Shown here one piece after another: positions 6,198 through 14,199 of a stretch of 22,731 nucleotides of DNA (its first letter is position 1; each line of letters opens with the position of its first letter). The notes under the pieces are model-generated. The model worked only from the letters and a program-made list of their open reading frames with translations, was not told the origin of the DNA and ran no database searches. The translations under genes were made by a program, and so were the position numbers. This DNA comes from RGIG5299 sp045542315 (lineage in GTDB: Bacteria; Bacillota; Clostridia; Oscillospirales; RGIG5299): contig JAZQKU010000049.1 in assembly GCA_045542315.1 (NCBI GenBank), positions 1 to 22,731 on the forward strand, written 5' to 3'.

Positions 6198-6628
6198 GCG
6201 TAAGAGTTGAGGATATAATCGAAAAAAACGGCTTTTACATCGGAACGCCCGTGGGTCTTTCGATGTTGCCGCTTCTCCGTAACAGACGGGACACCGTCTA
6301 TATCGTAAACGATAAGGAGCTTAAGAAATACGATATCGTGCTTTACCGCAGGGATTCGGGAAAGCTCGTTATGCACAGATATTACGGAAAATCGGAGGAG
6401 GGTCTTGTTTTCATAGGCGACAATCAGCACGTCTTTGAAAGGAACGCAAGGCCCGAATGGATAATAGGAAAGGTAAAGCATTATTACAGAGACGAGGAAA
6501 AGAAAAGCCTTGAAGGCTTTGGCTATAAGCTCTACCTCTTTTTCTGGTGTAAGCTTTTCGTTTTCAGGCTCCCCTACGTTTTATGGGGCGTTTTGAAGAG
6601 AAAAATTCAGGCCTCCGTGAAAGGATAA
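6194..6628 (+). CDS. S24/S26-type peptidase, Ser/His signal peptidase-like, without N-terminal anchor
   Basis: The 144-residue protein has signal-peptidase boxes: 'VGLSMLPLL' (Ser23), 'YDIVLYRR' (46-53), 'LVMHRYYG' (His61) and 'GDNQ' (75-78). The general base position is His rather than Lys, as in SipW and ER-type signal peptidases. It lacks the usual N-terminal membrane anchor but has a hydrophobic C-terminal stretch (about 112-134) followed by basic residues. I start it at ATG 6194, overlapping the PqqD stop as ATGA; an upstream ATG at 6167 lies inside pqqD and adds unrelated residues. Between PqqD and the exporter, it is well placed to cleave a leader or an exported partner. Substrate is not identifiable from the window. 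Confidence 0.85.
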   Translation: MSVRVEDIIEKNGFYIGTPVGLSMLPLLRNRRDTVYIVNDKELKKYDIVLYRRDSGKLVMHRYYGKSEEGLVFIGDNQHVFERNARPEWIIGKVKHYYRDEEKKSLEGFGYKLYLFFWCKLFVFRLPYVLWGVLKRKIQASVKG

Positions 6629-6632
6629 AAAA

Positions 6633-8279
6633 ATGAAGATCACAGCGGGGAAATTCATTAAAGACAATTTCAGAACGCAGATTGTGCCGGTGGCGCTTTT
6701 GATCGTAGGCTATTTTGCCGTGTCGGTGCTTTCGGTGCTTTTCGCGATGTTTTCGCAATACGTCGTTGACTACGCCGTAGCGGGCAAAATGAGCGCCTTT
6801 TATTCCTTTGCCGCCCTTATGATAGCCTTCGGCGCGTTGCAGATCGCAATAAATATGATATGCCGCTTTGCGGAGGAAAAAATAAAGGCGAAATTCGACG
6901 TCAAAATGCGTTCAAGCGTCTTTTCCGCTTTTCTTTATAAGAAATACGCCGAGCAGACCAAATTCCACAGCGGCGAGATAATAAACCGTCTTTCAAACGA
7001 TACCGCCGTGGTGGCAGACGGTATTATAGGAATTTTACCCCACTTCTTCCAGTTCACCTCAAAGATACTTTTCACCGTTATCGTCCTGTTTCTGCTTGAC
7101 TGGAAGTTTGCTCTTATCGTAGTAGTCGGCGGCGTAGTTTCATTTATGGGACTTCGCGCCTTCAAGCTGACAATCAAGAGCCGCCACAAGAAGGTGCAGG
7201 AGGCGGACGGCAGGGTGCGCGCCGAATGGCAGGATTCCCTTGCGGCAATGCCGGTGGTGAAGGCCTTTTCGGTGGAAAGGCTCATGTCGGAAAAGAGCGA
7301 GGGGCTGTTGTTTGAGCTTTTTAACGCCCGAATGAAGAGAAGAACGGTGGCTATCGCCTCATCGGCGGGGCTTGAGACCGTTTTCAGAATAGGAAACGTT
7401 TTTGCAATAATCTGGGGCTGTCTTATGCTCACCGACCCCGAAAGCGGCTTTACCTTCGGAACACTTACTGCCGTTTTACAGCTCCTTTCGTCAATTCACG
7501 CACCCTTTAACCAGCTTTCGAATATGATTCCGAAATATTATCAGGTCACCGCCTCGGCAGAAAGGCTTTGCGAGGTGCTTTCACTTGAAAACGAGCCGGA
7601 AAAGGAAGCGGTTGAGGCAGAGGGAATAAAGAGTATATCATTTGATAACGTCACCTTCGGCTACGGCGGTGAAACGGTTATCGAGAACGCCTCGTTTGAG
7701 ATAAAAAGAGGCGAGATAGTTGGTATTCACGGCGTTTCGGGCGGCGGAAAAAGCACCCTTTTAAAGCTTATGCTCGGTCTTTATTACGATTACGAAGGAA
7801 AGATAACCGTAACTTTCGAAAACGGAAAAAGCAAAGAGCTTTCCGAAACGGAAAGAAACGTTTTTGCCTACGTCCCGCAGGACGCGGAGCTTTTCTCGGG
7901 AAGCGTTTTGGAAAATATAACCTTTAAAAGAGAATGCACCGAAGAAGAAACAGCCGCCGCGTTAAAGGCGGCGTGCGCGGAGTTCGTCTATGACCTTCCA
8001 AACGGGCTTGACACCCTGCTTACCGAGCGCGGAGGCGGCGTTTCCGAGGGGCAGAAGCAGCGGCTTTCGGTATGTCGCGCCCTTCTTTTCAAGGCGCCCG
8101 TTCTGATTCTTGACGAGGCAACGAGCGCGCTTGACGTTGAAACCGAGAAGAAAATGCTTGAAAATATCAAGGCGCTCGGAAAAACGGTAATAATGGTAAA
8201 CCACAGACCCGCCGCGCAGAGCTTTGCCGACAGGTCGCTTAAGGTAAGCGACAAAACGGTTTTCGAAAATGAGGTTTAA
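6633..8279 (+). CDS. ABC exporter, fused membrane and ATPase domains
   Basis: The 548-residue half-transporter has an N-terminal transmembrane domain with about five to six helices (residues 15-290) and a C-terminal ATPase. The ATPase shows Walker A 'GVSGGGKST' (367-375), Q-loop 'VPQD' (Gln416), a signature 'VSEGQ' (470-474) instead of LSGGQ, Walker B 'PVLILDE' (489-495) and the H-loop 'VNHRP' (His524). It has no C39 peptidase domain, so leader removal would need a separate peptidase, which the preceding gene could supply. It would work as a homodimer unless a partner is encoded elsewhere. Four bases separate it from the peptidase gene, with AAGGA overlapping that gene's end, and the next gene starts two bases after its stop. 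Peptide or lipid-linked cargo is possible; context favours peptide. Confidence 0.9.
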   Translation: MKITAGKFIKDNFRTQIVPVALLIVGYFAVSVLSVLFAMFSQYVVDYAVAGKMSAFYSFAALMIAFGALQIAINMICRFAEEKIKAKFDVKMRSSVFSAFLYKKYAEQTKFHSGEIINRLSNDTAVVADGIIGILPHFFQFTSKILFTVIVLFLLDWKFALIVVVGGVVSFMGLRAFKLTIKSRHKKVQEADGRVRAEWQDSLAAMPVVKAFSVERLMSEKSEGLLFELFNARMKRRTVAIASSAGLETVFRIGNVFAIIWGCLMLTDPESGFTFGTLTAVLQLLSSIHAPFNQLSNMIPKYYQVTASAERLCEVLSLENEPEKEAVEAEGIKSISFDNVTFGYGGETVIENASFEIKRGEIVGIHGVSGGGKSTLLKLMLGLYYDYEGKITVTFENGKSKELSETERNVFAYVPQDAELFSGSVLENITFKRECTEEETAAALKAACAEFVYDLPNGLDTLLTERGGGVSEGQKQRLSVCRALLFKAPVLILDEATSALDVETEKKMLENIKALGKTVIMVNHRPAAQSFADRSLKVSDKTVFENEV

Positions 8280-8281
8280 AA

Positions 8282-8833
8282 ATGGCAAATAAGTCTTTTA
8301 ACGCAAAAAAGGAATTTTTCAAATATACGGGAAGCCTTTTCCTTTATCAGGCAATCTCCTCGCTGATGACGCTTTTTATGTGTCTTGGCGTGATCGCCTT
8401 TTTCGGCGCGGGCTGGTGGCAGCTTATCCTTACCTCGGCGGTGCCGTCGATAACGATCTATTCGATGGCTTATCTCGAGGCGTGGAAATACGGCTTTCGG
8501 CAAAAGGGCGCCACGGGCGACGGAAAAGCGCTTATAAATGCGGGCCCCGTAAGGCTTGACTGCTTTATCGCCGCCGTGATATTCGAGCTTCCGAGCGTGG
8601 TGCTTTATCTTCTTTTCGTTGTTTTCGGAAAGACGTGGGCAACCCTTCCCTTCCTGTTTACGAGATACAACTTTTACGGAATATATTACACCTTTGCGGA
8701 AACCGAGGGCTGGCGCTATATAATTCCCTTCCTCTTCCTCGTTTCGCCCATACTTGCGATCTTAGGCCACAACTTCGGAAGCAGGGACTTCTCGGTAATA
8801 GATTTTATCAAATACGGAAAAAACAAAAAGTAA
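8282..8833 (+). CDS. Multi-pass membrane protein of the kinase/PqqD/ABC cassette
   Basis: The 183-residue protein has about four hydrophobic segments (roughly 17-40, 44-64, 92-116 and 143-165) and a short basic tail. I do not recognise a family. It starts two bases after the ABC transporter stop, with a GAGG in the end of that gene serving as Shine-Dalgarno site, and it ends the five-gene run. It could be an accessory or immunity subunit of the exporter, but this is inference from position. There are no conserved catalytic motifs that I can see. Downstream lies a strong hairpin (8853-8880) and then the hairpin array. Confidence 0.7.
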   Translation: MANKSFNAKKEFFKYTGSLFLYQAISSLMTLFMCLGVIAFFGAGWWQLILTSAVPSITIYSMAYLEAWKYGFRQKGATGDGKALINAGPVRLDCFIAAVIFELPSVVLYLLFVVFGKTWATLPFLFTRYNFYGIYYTFAETEGWRYIIPFLFLVSPILAILGHNFGSRDFSVIDFIKYGKNKK

Positions 8834-8852
8834 AAAGAAAACGCACCCCGCA

Positions 8853-8880
8853 TGCGCACCTGCCATAGAGCAGGTGCGCA
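8853..8880 (+). terminator. Strong hairpin after the cassette
   Basis: TGCGCACCTGC (8853-8863) pairs perfectly with GCAGGTGCGCA (8870-8880) over a six-base loop. No T-run follows, so it may be a 3' stabilising or processing hairpin, or the first element of the array that follows, rather than a classical terminator. Confidence 0.45.
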
Positions 8881-8882
8881 AC

Positions 8883-9085
8883 GAAATTTGCCCCCCTTGG
8901 GCAAGTGAAATCGCTTCGCGGTGAAATATTTGCTTTGCAAATGTGAAATGTTCGCTCACGCGAACGTGGGCAAATTTCATTTCACATCGAGCAGAGCGAG
9001 ATATTTCACAATGTGCAATAGCACATTATTTCACGTTTTGCGAAAGCAAAACATTTCACTATATGCATTTGTGTCTTCAAATGCA
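8883..9085. repeat. Array of short hairpins joined by GTGAAAT / ATTTCAC linkers
   Basis: This gene-free stretch is built of perfect short inverted repeats. They are at 8912-8920 (loop TTC), 8928-8942 (ATTTGC/GCAAAT), 8950-8965 (GTTCGC/GCGAAC), 9010-9027 (AATGTGC/GCACATT), 9035-9052 (GTTTTGC/GCAAAAC) and 9064-9085 (TGCATTTG/CAAATGCA). The first three are separated by GTGAAAT (8905, 8921, 8943), the later ones by its complement ATTTCAC (8979, 9003, 9028, 9053). An 11-base arm (8883-8893, GAAATTTGCCC) pairs with 8968-8978 and encloses the first half. The loops differ and the linkers are constant, unlike CRISPR. Its function is unknown. Similar arrays may recur in the genome; a second one with other linkers begins at 22677. 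Confidence 0.85.
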
Positions 9086-9101
9086 GTACTTGTCAAGAAA
9101 G

Positions 9102-9136
9102 AAGGACGAAGAATTTTCGCAATTCTTCGTCCTTTT
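9102..9136. terminator. Bidirectional terminator-like hairpin between the array and the DUF1846 gene
   Basis: AAGGACGAAGAATT (9102-9115) pairs perfectly with AATTCTTCGTCCTT (9121-9134) over TTCGC, followed by TT on the plus strand. On the minus strand it is followed by TTCTTTCTTG. It lies about 65 bases past the DUF1846 stop and could end that transcript and the plus-strand cassette. From 9137 to 9199 I see nothing further. Confidence 0.7.
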
Positions 9137-9199
9137 CCTGTCAGTAGGTGTTATTCTGTTTAATACCGCTCTATCGCAATCACCTGCGGGGTACTTTTT

Positions 9200-10687
9200 T
9201 TATTTATGGTAAAGCTTTCTCGTCTGGTACTGCGGCTCGCAGGTGAGGTTTATTCCGAGCTTTCGGTAAACGTCCTGATCTACCTGCGCCAGAATGACGG
9301 TGGAGTGTGCCTCGGCAAACTTAAGCTCCTTTAAATTTTCCATTGCCGTTTTGGCGGCGTCACTCGTGGCGGCGGATATCGCAAGAGCTATAAGCACCTC
9401 GTCGGAGTGAAGACGGGGGTTTTTGTTTCCGAGGAAACCTGTTTTGAGTGCCTGAATGGGGGCGATGACCTCGGGCTTGATGAGGTCTATCTCGCTGTCG
9501 ATTCCGCTTACCGCCTTGACTGCGTTAAGAAGGGCGGCGGAGGAGGCTCCGAGAAGCTTGGTGGTCTTTCCCGTAACGGTCTTGCCGCTCGGGAGCATTA
9601 TGGCAACTGCGGGCTGGTTTTCGGTTTCCGCCGATTTTGAAAGGGCGGCGGCGACCACGGCGCGGTCATCGGGAGAGACCTCTGCCTTCTTCATAAGAAG
9701 CTCTATTTTGCTTATAGCCTCGTCTGTTCCGGTGCCGCTTCTTTTTTGCATAAGTGCGGCAAAATAACGGCGGATTATCTCATCGCGGGAGGCTTTTATG
9801 CATATCTCCTCGTCGCTTATGCAAAAGCCTGCCATGTTAACGCCCATATCGGTAGGCGACTTATAGGGGCTTTCGCCGTAGATCCTTTCGAACATCGCGT
9901 TTAAAACGGGGAAGACCTCAACGTCGCGGTTGTAGTTTACGGTGGTGGTGCCGTAGGCCTCAAGATGATAGGGGTCTATCATATTGACGTCGTTAAGATC
10001 GGCGGTGGCAGCCTCGTATGCGAGGTTTACGGGGTGCTTTAAGGGAAGGTTCCATACGGGGAAGGTCTCAAACTTCGCATAGCCCGATTTGATTCCGCGG
10101 ATATGGTCGTGGTAAAGCTGTGAAAGGCAGGTTGCCATCTTTCCGCTTCCGGGACCGGGGGCGGTAAGCACCACGAGAGGCTTTTTCGTTTCTATGTAAT
10201 CGTTTTTGCCAAAGCCGTTTTCGGAAACTATGTTGGGAATGTCAACGGGATAGTTTTCAATGGGATAATGGAGATATACCTTGATTCCGAGCCTTTCAAG
10301 CTTTTCCTTGAAGGCGCGGGCAGAGGGCTGATCCTTATACTGCGAGATTACAACCGAGCCGACGAAAAGGTCAAGGGCGCGGAAGGCGTCGATAAGTCTT
10401 AAAACGTCGAGGTCGTAGGAGATGCCGATATCGCTTCTTACCTTGTTCTTTTCGATATCGCGGGAGTTTACGACGATAACTATCTCTGCCTCGCTTGCAA
10501 GTGAGCGAAGCATGGAAAGCTTACTGTCGGGAAGAAAGCCGGGAAGCACGCGGGAGGCGTGATTGTCGTCAAACAGCTTGCCGCCGAATTCGAGGTAAAG
10601 CTTGCCGCCGAATTTATCGATGCGTTTTCTTATCTCGTTTCCCTGAAGCTCTATGTATTTTTCGTTGTCAAAGCCCTTTTTAAACAT
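9200..10687 (-). CDS. DUF1846 family protein
   Basis: The 495-residue cytoplasmic protein fits the DUF1846 family in length and sequence. Visible marks are the N-terminal 'KKGFDNEKYIELQ', 'YLEFGGKLFDDNHASRVLPGF', 'VVLTAPGPGSGKMATCLSQ' (a glycine-rich loop), 'HPVNLAYEAATADL', 'DPYHLEAYG' and 'INYNRD'-like 'VNYNRDVEVFP'. The family is widespread in Firmicutes, and structures exist, but I know no established reaction. I start it at the ATG at 10685-10687, which has GGAG and AGGG upstream and matches family starts. An ATG 21 codons upstream would include the promoter region. It is a single-gene unit with promoter 10722-10750, reading against both neighbours. Confidence 0.92.
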   Translation of the reverse strand: MFKKGFDNEKYIELQGNEIRKRIDKFGGKLYLEFGGKLFDDNHASRVLPGFLPDSKLSMLRSLASEAEIVIVVNSRDIEKNKVRSDIGISYDLDVLRLIDAFRALDLFVGSVVISQYKDQPSARAFKEKLERLGIKVYLHYPIENYPVDIPNIVSENGFGKNDYIETKKPLVVLTAPGPGSGKMATCLSQLYHDHIRGIKSGYAKFETFPVWNLPLKHPVNLAYEAATADLNDVNMIDPYHLEAYGTTTVNYNRDVEVFPVLNAMFERIYGESPYKSPTDMGVNMAGFCISDEEICIKASRDEIIRRYFAALMQKRSGTGTDEAISKIELLMKKAEVSPDDRAVVAAALSKSAETENQPAVAIMLPSGKTVTGKTTKLLGASSAALLNAVKAVSGIDSEIDLIKPEVIAPIQALKTGFLGNKNPRLHSDEVLIALAISAATSDAAKTAMENLKELKFAEAHSTVILAQVDQDVYRKLGINLTCEPQYQTRKLYHK

Positions 10688-10721
10688 AACCCTATCTCCA
10701 AAATCGAACAATATCTTTAAT

Positions 10722-10750
10722 ATTATAACATAATAAAACCGATTTCGCAA
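10722..10750 (-). promoter_or_regulatory. Promoter of the DUF1846 gene
   Basis: On the minus strand TTGCGA (10745-10750) and TATAAT (10722-10727) are 17 bases apart, placing transcription start about 30 bases upstream of the ATG chosen at 10687. This supports the shorter start. Confidence 0.75.
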
Positions 10751-10819
10751 TTATAAAAAGCCCGAAATGTGAAAAAACTTTCATATAAAAAAATTAACGT
10801 CCTCTTTTTTCGTAAAAAT

Positions 10820-10849
10820 TTGACAAACGGTATATATTTGTTATATAAT
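10820..10849 (+). promoter_or_regulatory. Promoter of mnmE and probably the genes that follow
   Basis: TTGACA (10820-10825) and TATAAT (10844-10849) are 18 bases apart. Transcription would begin near 10856, so the ATG at 10859 would sit at the very 5' end without a ribosome site, and the TTG at 10880 is the better start. Confidence 0.8.
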
Positions 10850-10879
10850 ATTATATCTATGACCTTTAGAAAGGGGAGC

Positions 10880-12274
10880 TTGAAAACGGAGCGTAACGAT
10901 ACCATTGCGGCGGTAGCCACGGCAAGAGGCACGGGCGGCGTTGCGGTTATAAGAATAAGCGGTGAAAATGCTCTTAAAACTGCAAAAAGCGTTTTCCGTT
11001 TTGCAAAAAAAGAGGAAGATATCACTCCGAGATATCTCTATTTCGGCACGGTGGTTTTTGAAGAAAACGTTATCGACAGCGGACTTTTTGCATATTTCAA
11101 GGCTCCCGCCTCATATACGGGAGAGGACGTTGTCGAAATAAGCTGTCACGGCGGCGTGCTGGTCACCGAAACGGTGCTTTCTGCGGTTATTGCTGCGGGC
11201 GCGCGTCTTGCGCTTCCCGGCGAATTTACCAAAAGAGCGTTTATAAACGGAAAGCTTTTGCTTGACGAGGCGGAGGCGGTTTCCGAAATAATAGAGGCAG
11301 ACAGTGAAAGAGCCCTTCTTGCGGCCTCGGCAAATCTCCTTTCGGGAACGGGCAAGACCGTTTCGGCGGAAAAGGAGATGCTTAAGGAGGCGCTTGCACG
11401 GTTTTTTGCGGTGATCGACTGGCCCGACGAGGAGATAGACGAATACGATAAGGAAACGATGCTTAATAAGCTTTTTACGGCCGAAAAAAAGTTTTCGGAG
11501 CTTATAAGGAACGCCAGAAACGGAATCACCTTAAAGGACGGCGTAAAGACCGTTATCGCGGGGGCGCCGAATGCGGGAAAATCAACTCTTATGAACGCCC
11601 TTGCCGACTGCGAGCGAAGCATTGTTACCTCGGTGCCCGGCACCACGAGGGATATTATCTCCGAAACGGTAACGCTCGGCGGCGTAAAGCTTAATCTTTC
11701 CGACACTGCGGGCATAAGAGAAAGCGACGACGAGATTGAAAAAATCGGAATTGAAAGGGCGGTCTCCGCTCTTTCGGAAGCGGAGCTTATAATATTTACG
11801 GTTGACGCGACGTCGGGAATAACTCCCGAGGTAAAGGAGCTTTCAAAGGTTATTTTAAAGGAAAAAAAGCCCACCGTTACCGTCTTTACCAAGTGCGATC
11901 TTTCCCCCGTTTCAAACGAGGCGGCAAAGGAAATGGCGAGGCTGCTCGGAACGGAGGAGGAGCTTGCCGTTTCGGTTTCGGCAAAGAACAAAGAGGGAAT
12001 TTCCGCGCTCGAAAATGCGGTAGTTACCCTTTTGGGGCTTGACAGGATAAAGAAAAACGAGCCGATGATACTCAGCCGCCGTCAATACGGCTGTCTTTTG
12101 GCGGCAAACAGGGCGGTTTCGGCGGCAATAGAGCTTATAAAAGAGGACGAAGCTGCCGACATAGTGGTTTCGGAGCTTGAAAATGCGGTTTCCGCCCTTT
12201 CCGAGCTTGACGGCACCAAGGCAAGCGATGAAATTCTTGCCACGATATTCTCAAAATTCTGCGTAGGAAAATAA
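10880..12274 (+). CDS. mnmE: tRNA uridine-5-carboxymethylaminomethyl modification GTPase MnmE
   Basis: MnmE works with MnmG to place the cmnm5 group on wobble U34 of certain tRNAs. The 464-residue product has the N-terminal folate-binding domain ('DTIAAVATARGTGGVAVIRI'), 'YTGEDVVEISCHGG' and 'LPGEFTKRAFINGK'. The inserted G domain has G1 'GAPNAGKST' (228-236), G3 'DTAG' (275-278) and G4 'TKCD' (337-340), and the C-terminal 'FCVGK' holds the catalytic Cys. The start is TTG 10880 because AAGGGGAG lies just upstream and the family begins a few residues before DTIAA; the spacing is short. It is followed by mnmG after 16 bases. In many Firmicutes the pair follows rnpA-yidC-jag; here it is separate. 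Confidence 0.97.
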   Translation: MKTERNDTIAAVATARGTGGVAVIRISGENALKTAKSVFRFAKKEEDITPRYLYFGTVVFEENVIDSGLFAYFKAPASYTGEDVVEISCHGGVLVTETVLSAVIAAGARLALPGEFTKRAFINGKLLLDEAEAVSEIIEADSERALLAASANLLSGTGKTVSAEKEMLKEALARFFAVIDWPDEEIDEYDKETMLNKLFTAEKKFSELIRNARNGITLKDGVKTVIAGAPNAGKSTLMNALADCERSIVTSVPGTTRDIISETVTLGGVKLNLSDTAGIRESDDEIEKIGIERAVSALSEAELIIFTVDATSGITPEVKELSKVILKEKKPTVTVFTKCDLSPVSNEAAKEMARLLGTEEELAVSVSAKNKEGISALENAVVTLLGLDRIKKNEPMILSRRQYGCLLAANRAVSAAIELIKEDEAADIVVSELENAVSALSELDGTKASDEILATIFSKFCVGK

Positions 12275-12290
12275 AAAAGGGGTCTTACTC

Positions 12291-14198
12291 TTGCAAAGAT
12301 ATACAGCCGAGAGCTTTGACGTAGCCGTAATCGGCGCCGGTCACGCCGGCATTGAGGCGGCGCTTGCTTCTTCAAGGCTCGGATTTAAAACCATTCTTTT
12401 TTCAATAAGTCTTGATTCTGTCGGCAATATGCCCTGCAACCCCTCGATAGGCGGCACCGCAAAGGGCCATCTCGTGAGGGAGATCGACGCCCTCGGCGGC
12501 GAAATGGGCAAGGCGGCAGATGCCTGCGCCATTCAGATAAAAATGCTTAACCGCGGAAAAGGTCCCGCGGTCCACAGCCTTCGCGCGCAAATTGACCGCC
12601 GCCGCTACACCGAATATATGAAGCAGGTCATTGAGAGGACCGAAAATCTCGATCTGAAGCAGGCGGAGGTAACCGAAATTCTATTTGAGGAAAAGTGCGG
12701 TAAAAAGGCGGTTTCGGCAGTGGTCACCCACCTCGGCGCGGTCTTTCCCGTTAAGGCGGTCGTAATTGCAACGGGCACCTACCTTATGGGCAGAGTGCTT
12801 ATAGGCGAGGTAAACTATCCCTCGGGACCCGACGGGCTTTTCCCCTCGGTTTCCCTTTCCGCTTGTCTTAAGGAGGCGGGCGTAAATCTCGTTCGCTTCA
12901 AAACGGGAACCCCCGCAAGAATCAAGCGCTCGTCGATAGATTTTTCGAAATGCGAGGTTCAGGAGGGCGAAACAGACCTTTGTCCCTTCTCCTTTACCTC
13001 GAAAAAGCCGCCCGAAAATAAGGCGGTCTGCCACCTGACCTACACTAACGACGAAACCAAGCGGGTCATTATGGAAAACCTTGACCGCTCCCCGCTCTAT
13101 ACGGGCGTTATCGAGGGCGTAGGTCCCCGCTACTGCCCCTCGATTGAGGATAAGGTAGTGAGATTTGCCGATAAAAAGCGTCATCAGCTCTTTCTTGAGC
13201 CTATGGGTCTTACCACCGACGAAATTTACGTTCAGGGAATTTCCTCATCTCTTCCCGAGGATGTTCAGATAAAGCTTATGAAGACTATCCCCGGCCTTGA
13301 AAACGTTAAGATAATGCGCACCGCCTATGCGATAGAATACGATTGCATCGACCCCACCGAATTAAAGGCAAGCCTTGAATTCAAAAATATAAGCGGTCTT
13401 TTCGGCGCGGGGCAGTTTAACGGCACCTCGGGCTACGAGGAGGCGGCGGGTCAGGGACTTGTTGCGGGAATAAACGCGGTAAAATATATTGAAAACAAAG
13501 AGCCGCTCATTCTTCCCCGCTCATCGTCATATCTCGGCACTCTTATCGACGATCTCGTTACCAAGGGCACCAACGAGCCCTACCGTATGATGACCTCCCG
13601 CTCGGAGTACCGCCTTATCTTAAGGCAGGATAACGCCGATAAGCGGCTTACCCCCATCGGCTACGAGATAGGTCTTATCGACGAAAAGAGATATAAAAAA
13701 TATCTTTCAAAGCAAAGAAAAATTGAAAAAGAGATAAAAAGGCTTATGGTGACCACGGCACGTCCCACAAAGGAGTTAAACGACGCTCTCCTCTCAGTCG
13801 AGAGCGAGCCGCTTAAAACGGGAGCAAGGCTTTCGGAGCTTTTGAAGCGTCCGAGAGTGAGCTACGGGCTTCTGGCGGCGGCGGACAGCGAGCGTCCCAA
13901 CCTTTCCCGCGATATAACCGAGGCGGTTGAGGTCGCCCTCAAATACGAGGGATATATAAAACGCGAGGAGAAGGAGGCGGAAAGCTTCTTAAAAGAGGAA
14001 TCGAAGCTTCTTCCCGAAAATACCGATTACTCGCTTATTACGGGGCTTCGCCTTGAGGCAAGACAGAAATTAAATAAGCTAAAGCCCCGAAGCATAGGTC
14101 AGGCATCGAGAATTTCGGGCGTTTCGCCCGCCGACGTTGCAGTGCTTATGCTCTGGCTTCAGAATAAAGGAATTCCCAAAAAGGATAAAGGTGAATAA
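12291..14198 (+). CDS. mnmG: tRNA uridine-5-carboxymethylaminomethyl modification enzyme MnmG
   Basis: The FAD-dependent partner of MnmE (also called GidA) is complete at 635 residues. It begins with the dinucleotide-binding motif 'VAVIGAGHAG' (11-20) and continues with 'NMPCNPSIGGTAKGHLVREIDALGG'-type FAD-binding loop in parts, 'ALRAQIDRRRY'-like 'SLRAQIDRRRYTEYM', 'FKTGTPARI', 'EDKVVRFADKKRHQLFLEPMG' (in parts) and 'GAGQFNGTSGYEEAAGQGL' (in parts). The C-terminal helical domain that meets MnmE ends 'GIPKKDKGE'. The start is TTG 12291, after AAAAGGGG at a normal distance; no ATG lies near. lysA begins one base after its stop. Confidence 0.97.
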   Translation: MQRYTAESFDVAVIGAGHAGIEAALASSRLGFKTILFSISLDSVGNMPCNPSIGGTAKGHLVREIDALGGEMGKAADACAIQIKMLNRGKGPAVHSLRAQIDRRRYTEYMKQVIERTENLDLKQAEVTEILFEEKCGKKAVSAVVTHLGAVFPVKAVVIATGTYLMGRVLIGEVNYPSGPDGLFPSVSLSACLKEAGVNLVRFKTGTPARIKRSSIDFSKCEVQEGETDLCPFSFTSKKPPENKAVCHLTYTNDETKRVIMENLDRSPLYTGVIEGVGPRYCPSIEDKVVRFADKKRHQLFLEPMGLTTDEIYVQGISSSLPEDVQIKLMKTIPGLENVKIMRTAYAIEYDCIDPTELKASLEFKNISGLFGAGQFNGTSGYEEAAGQGLVAGINAVKYIENKEPLILPRSSSYLGTLIDDLVTKGTNEPYRMMTSRSEYRLILRQDNADKRLTPIGYEIGLIDEKRYKKYLSKQRKIEKEIKRLMVTTARPTKELNDALLSVESEPLKTGARLSELLKRPRVSYGLLAAADSERPNLSRDITEAVEVALKYEGYIKREEKEAESFLKEESKLLPENTDYSLITGLRLEARQKLNKLKPRSIGQASRISGVSPADVAVLMLWLQNKGIPKKDKGE

Positions 14199-14199
14199 A

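Noticed and set aside
5792..6481. Minus-strand open frame of 229 codons across the HprK-like, PqqD and peptidase genes
   Set aside because: It lies opposite three well-supported genes and has no domain or ribosome-site support.
8883..9085. CRISPR array
   Set aside because: The repeated part is only 7 bases and changes strand midway, the variable parts are palindromic, and there are no cas genes.
8921..9212. Open frames of 80 and 89 codons running through the hairpin array
   Set aside because: They are translations of the inverted repeats, with no ribosome site, and would make both strands look coding. The repeat structure explains them.
10769..10879. N-terminal extension of mnmE from the ATG at 10769 or 10859
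   Set aside because: The promoter lies inside the extension, there is no ribosome site, and family members begin a few residues before DTIAA.
11146..11991. Long minus-strand open frame (281 codons) antisense to mnmE
   Set aside because: It is a Ser/Ala/Phe-rich shadow produced by GAA/GCG-rich codons of mnmE, with no ribosome site or recognisable family.
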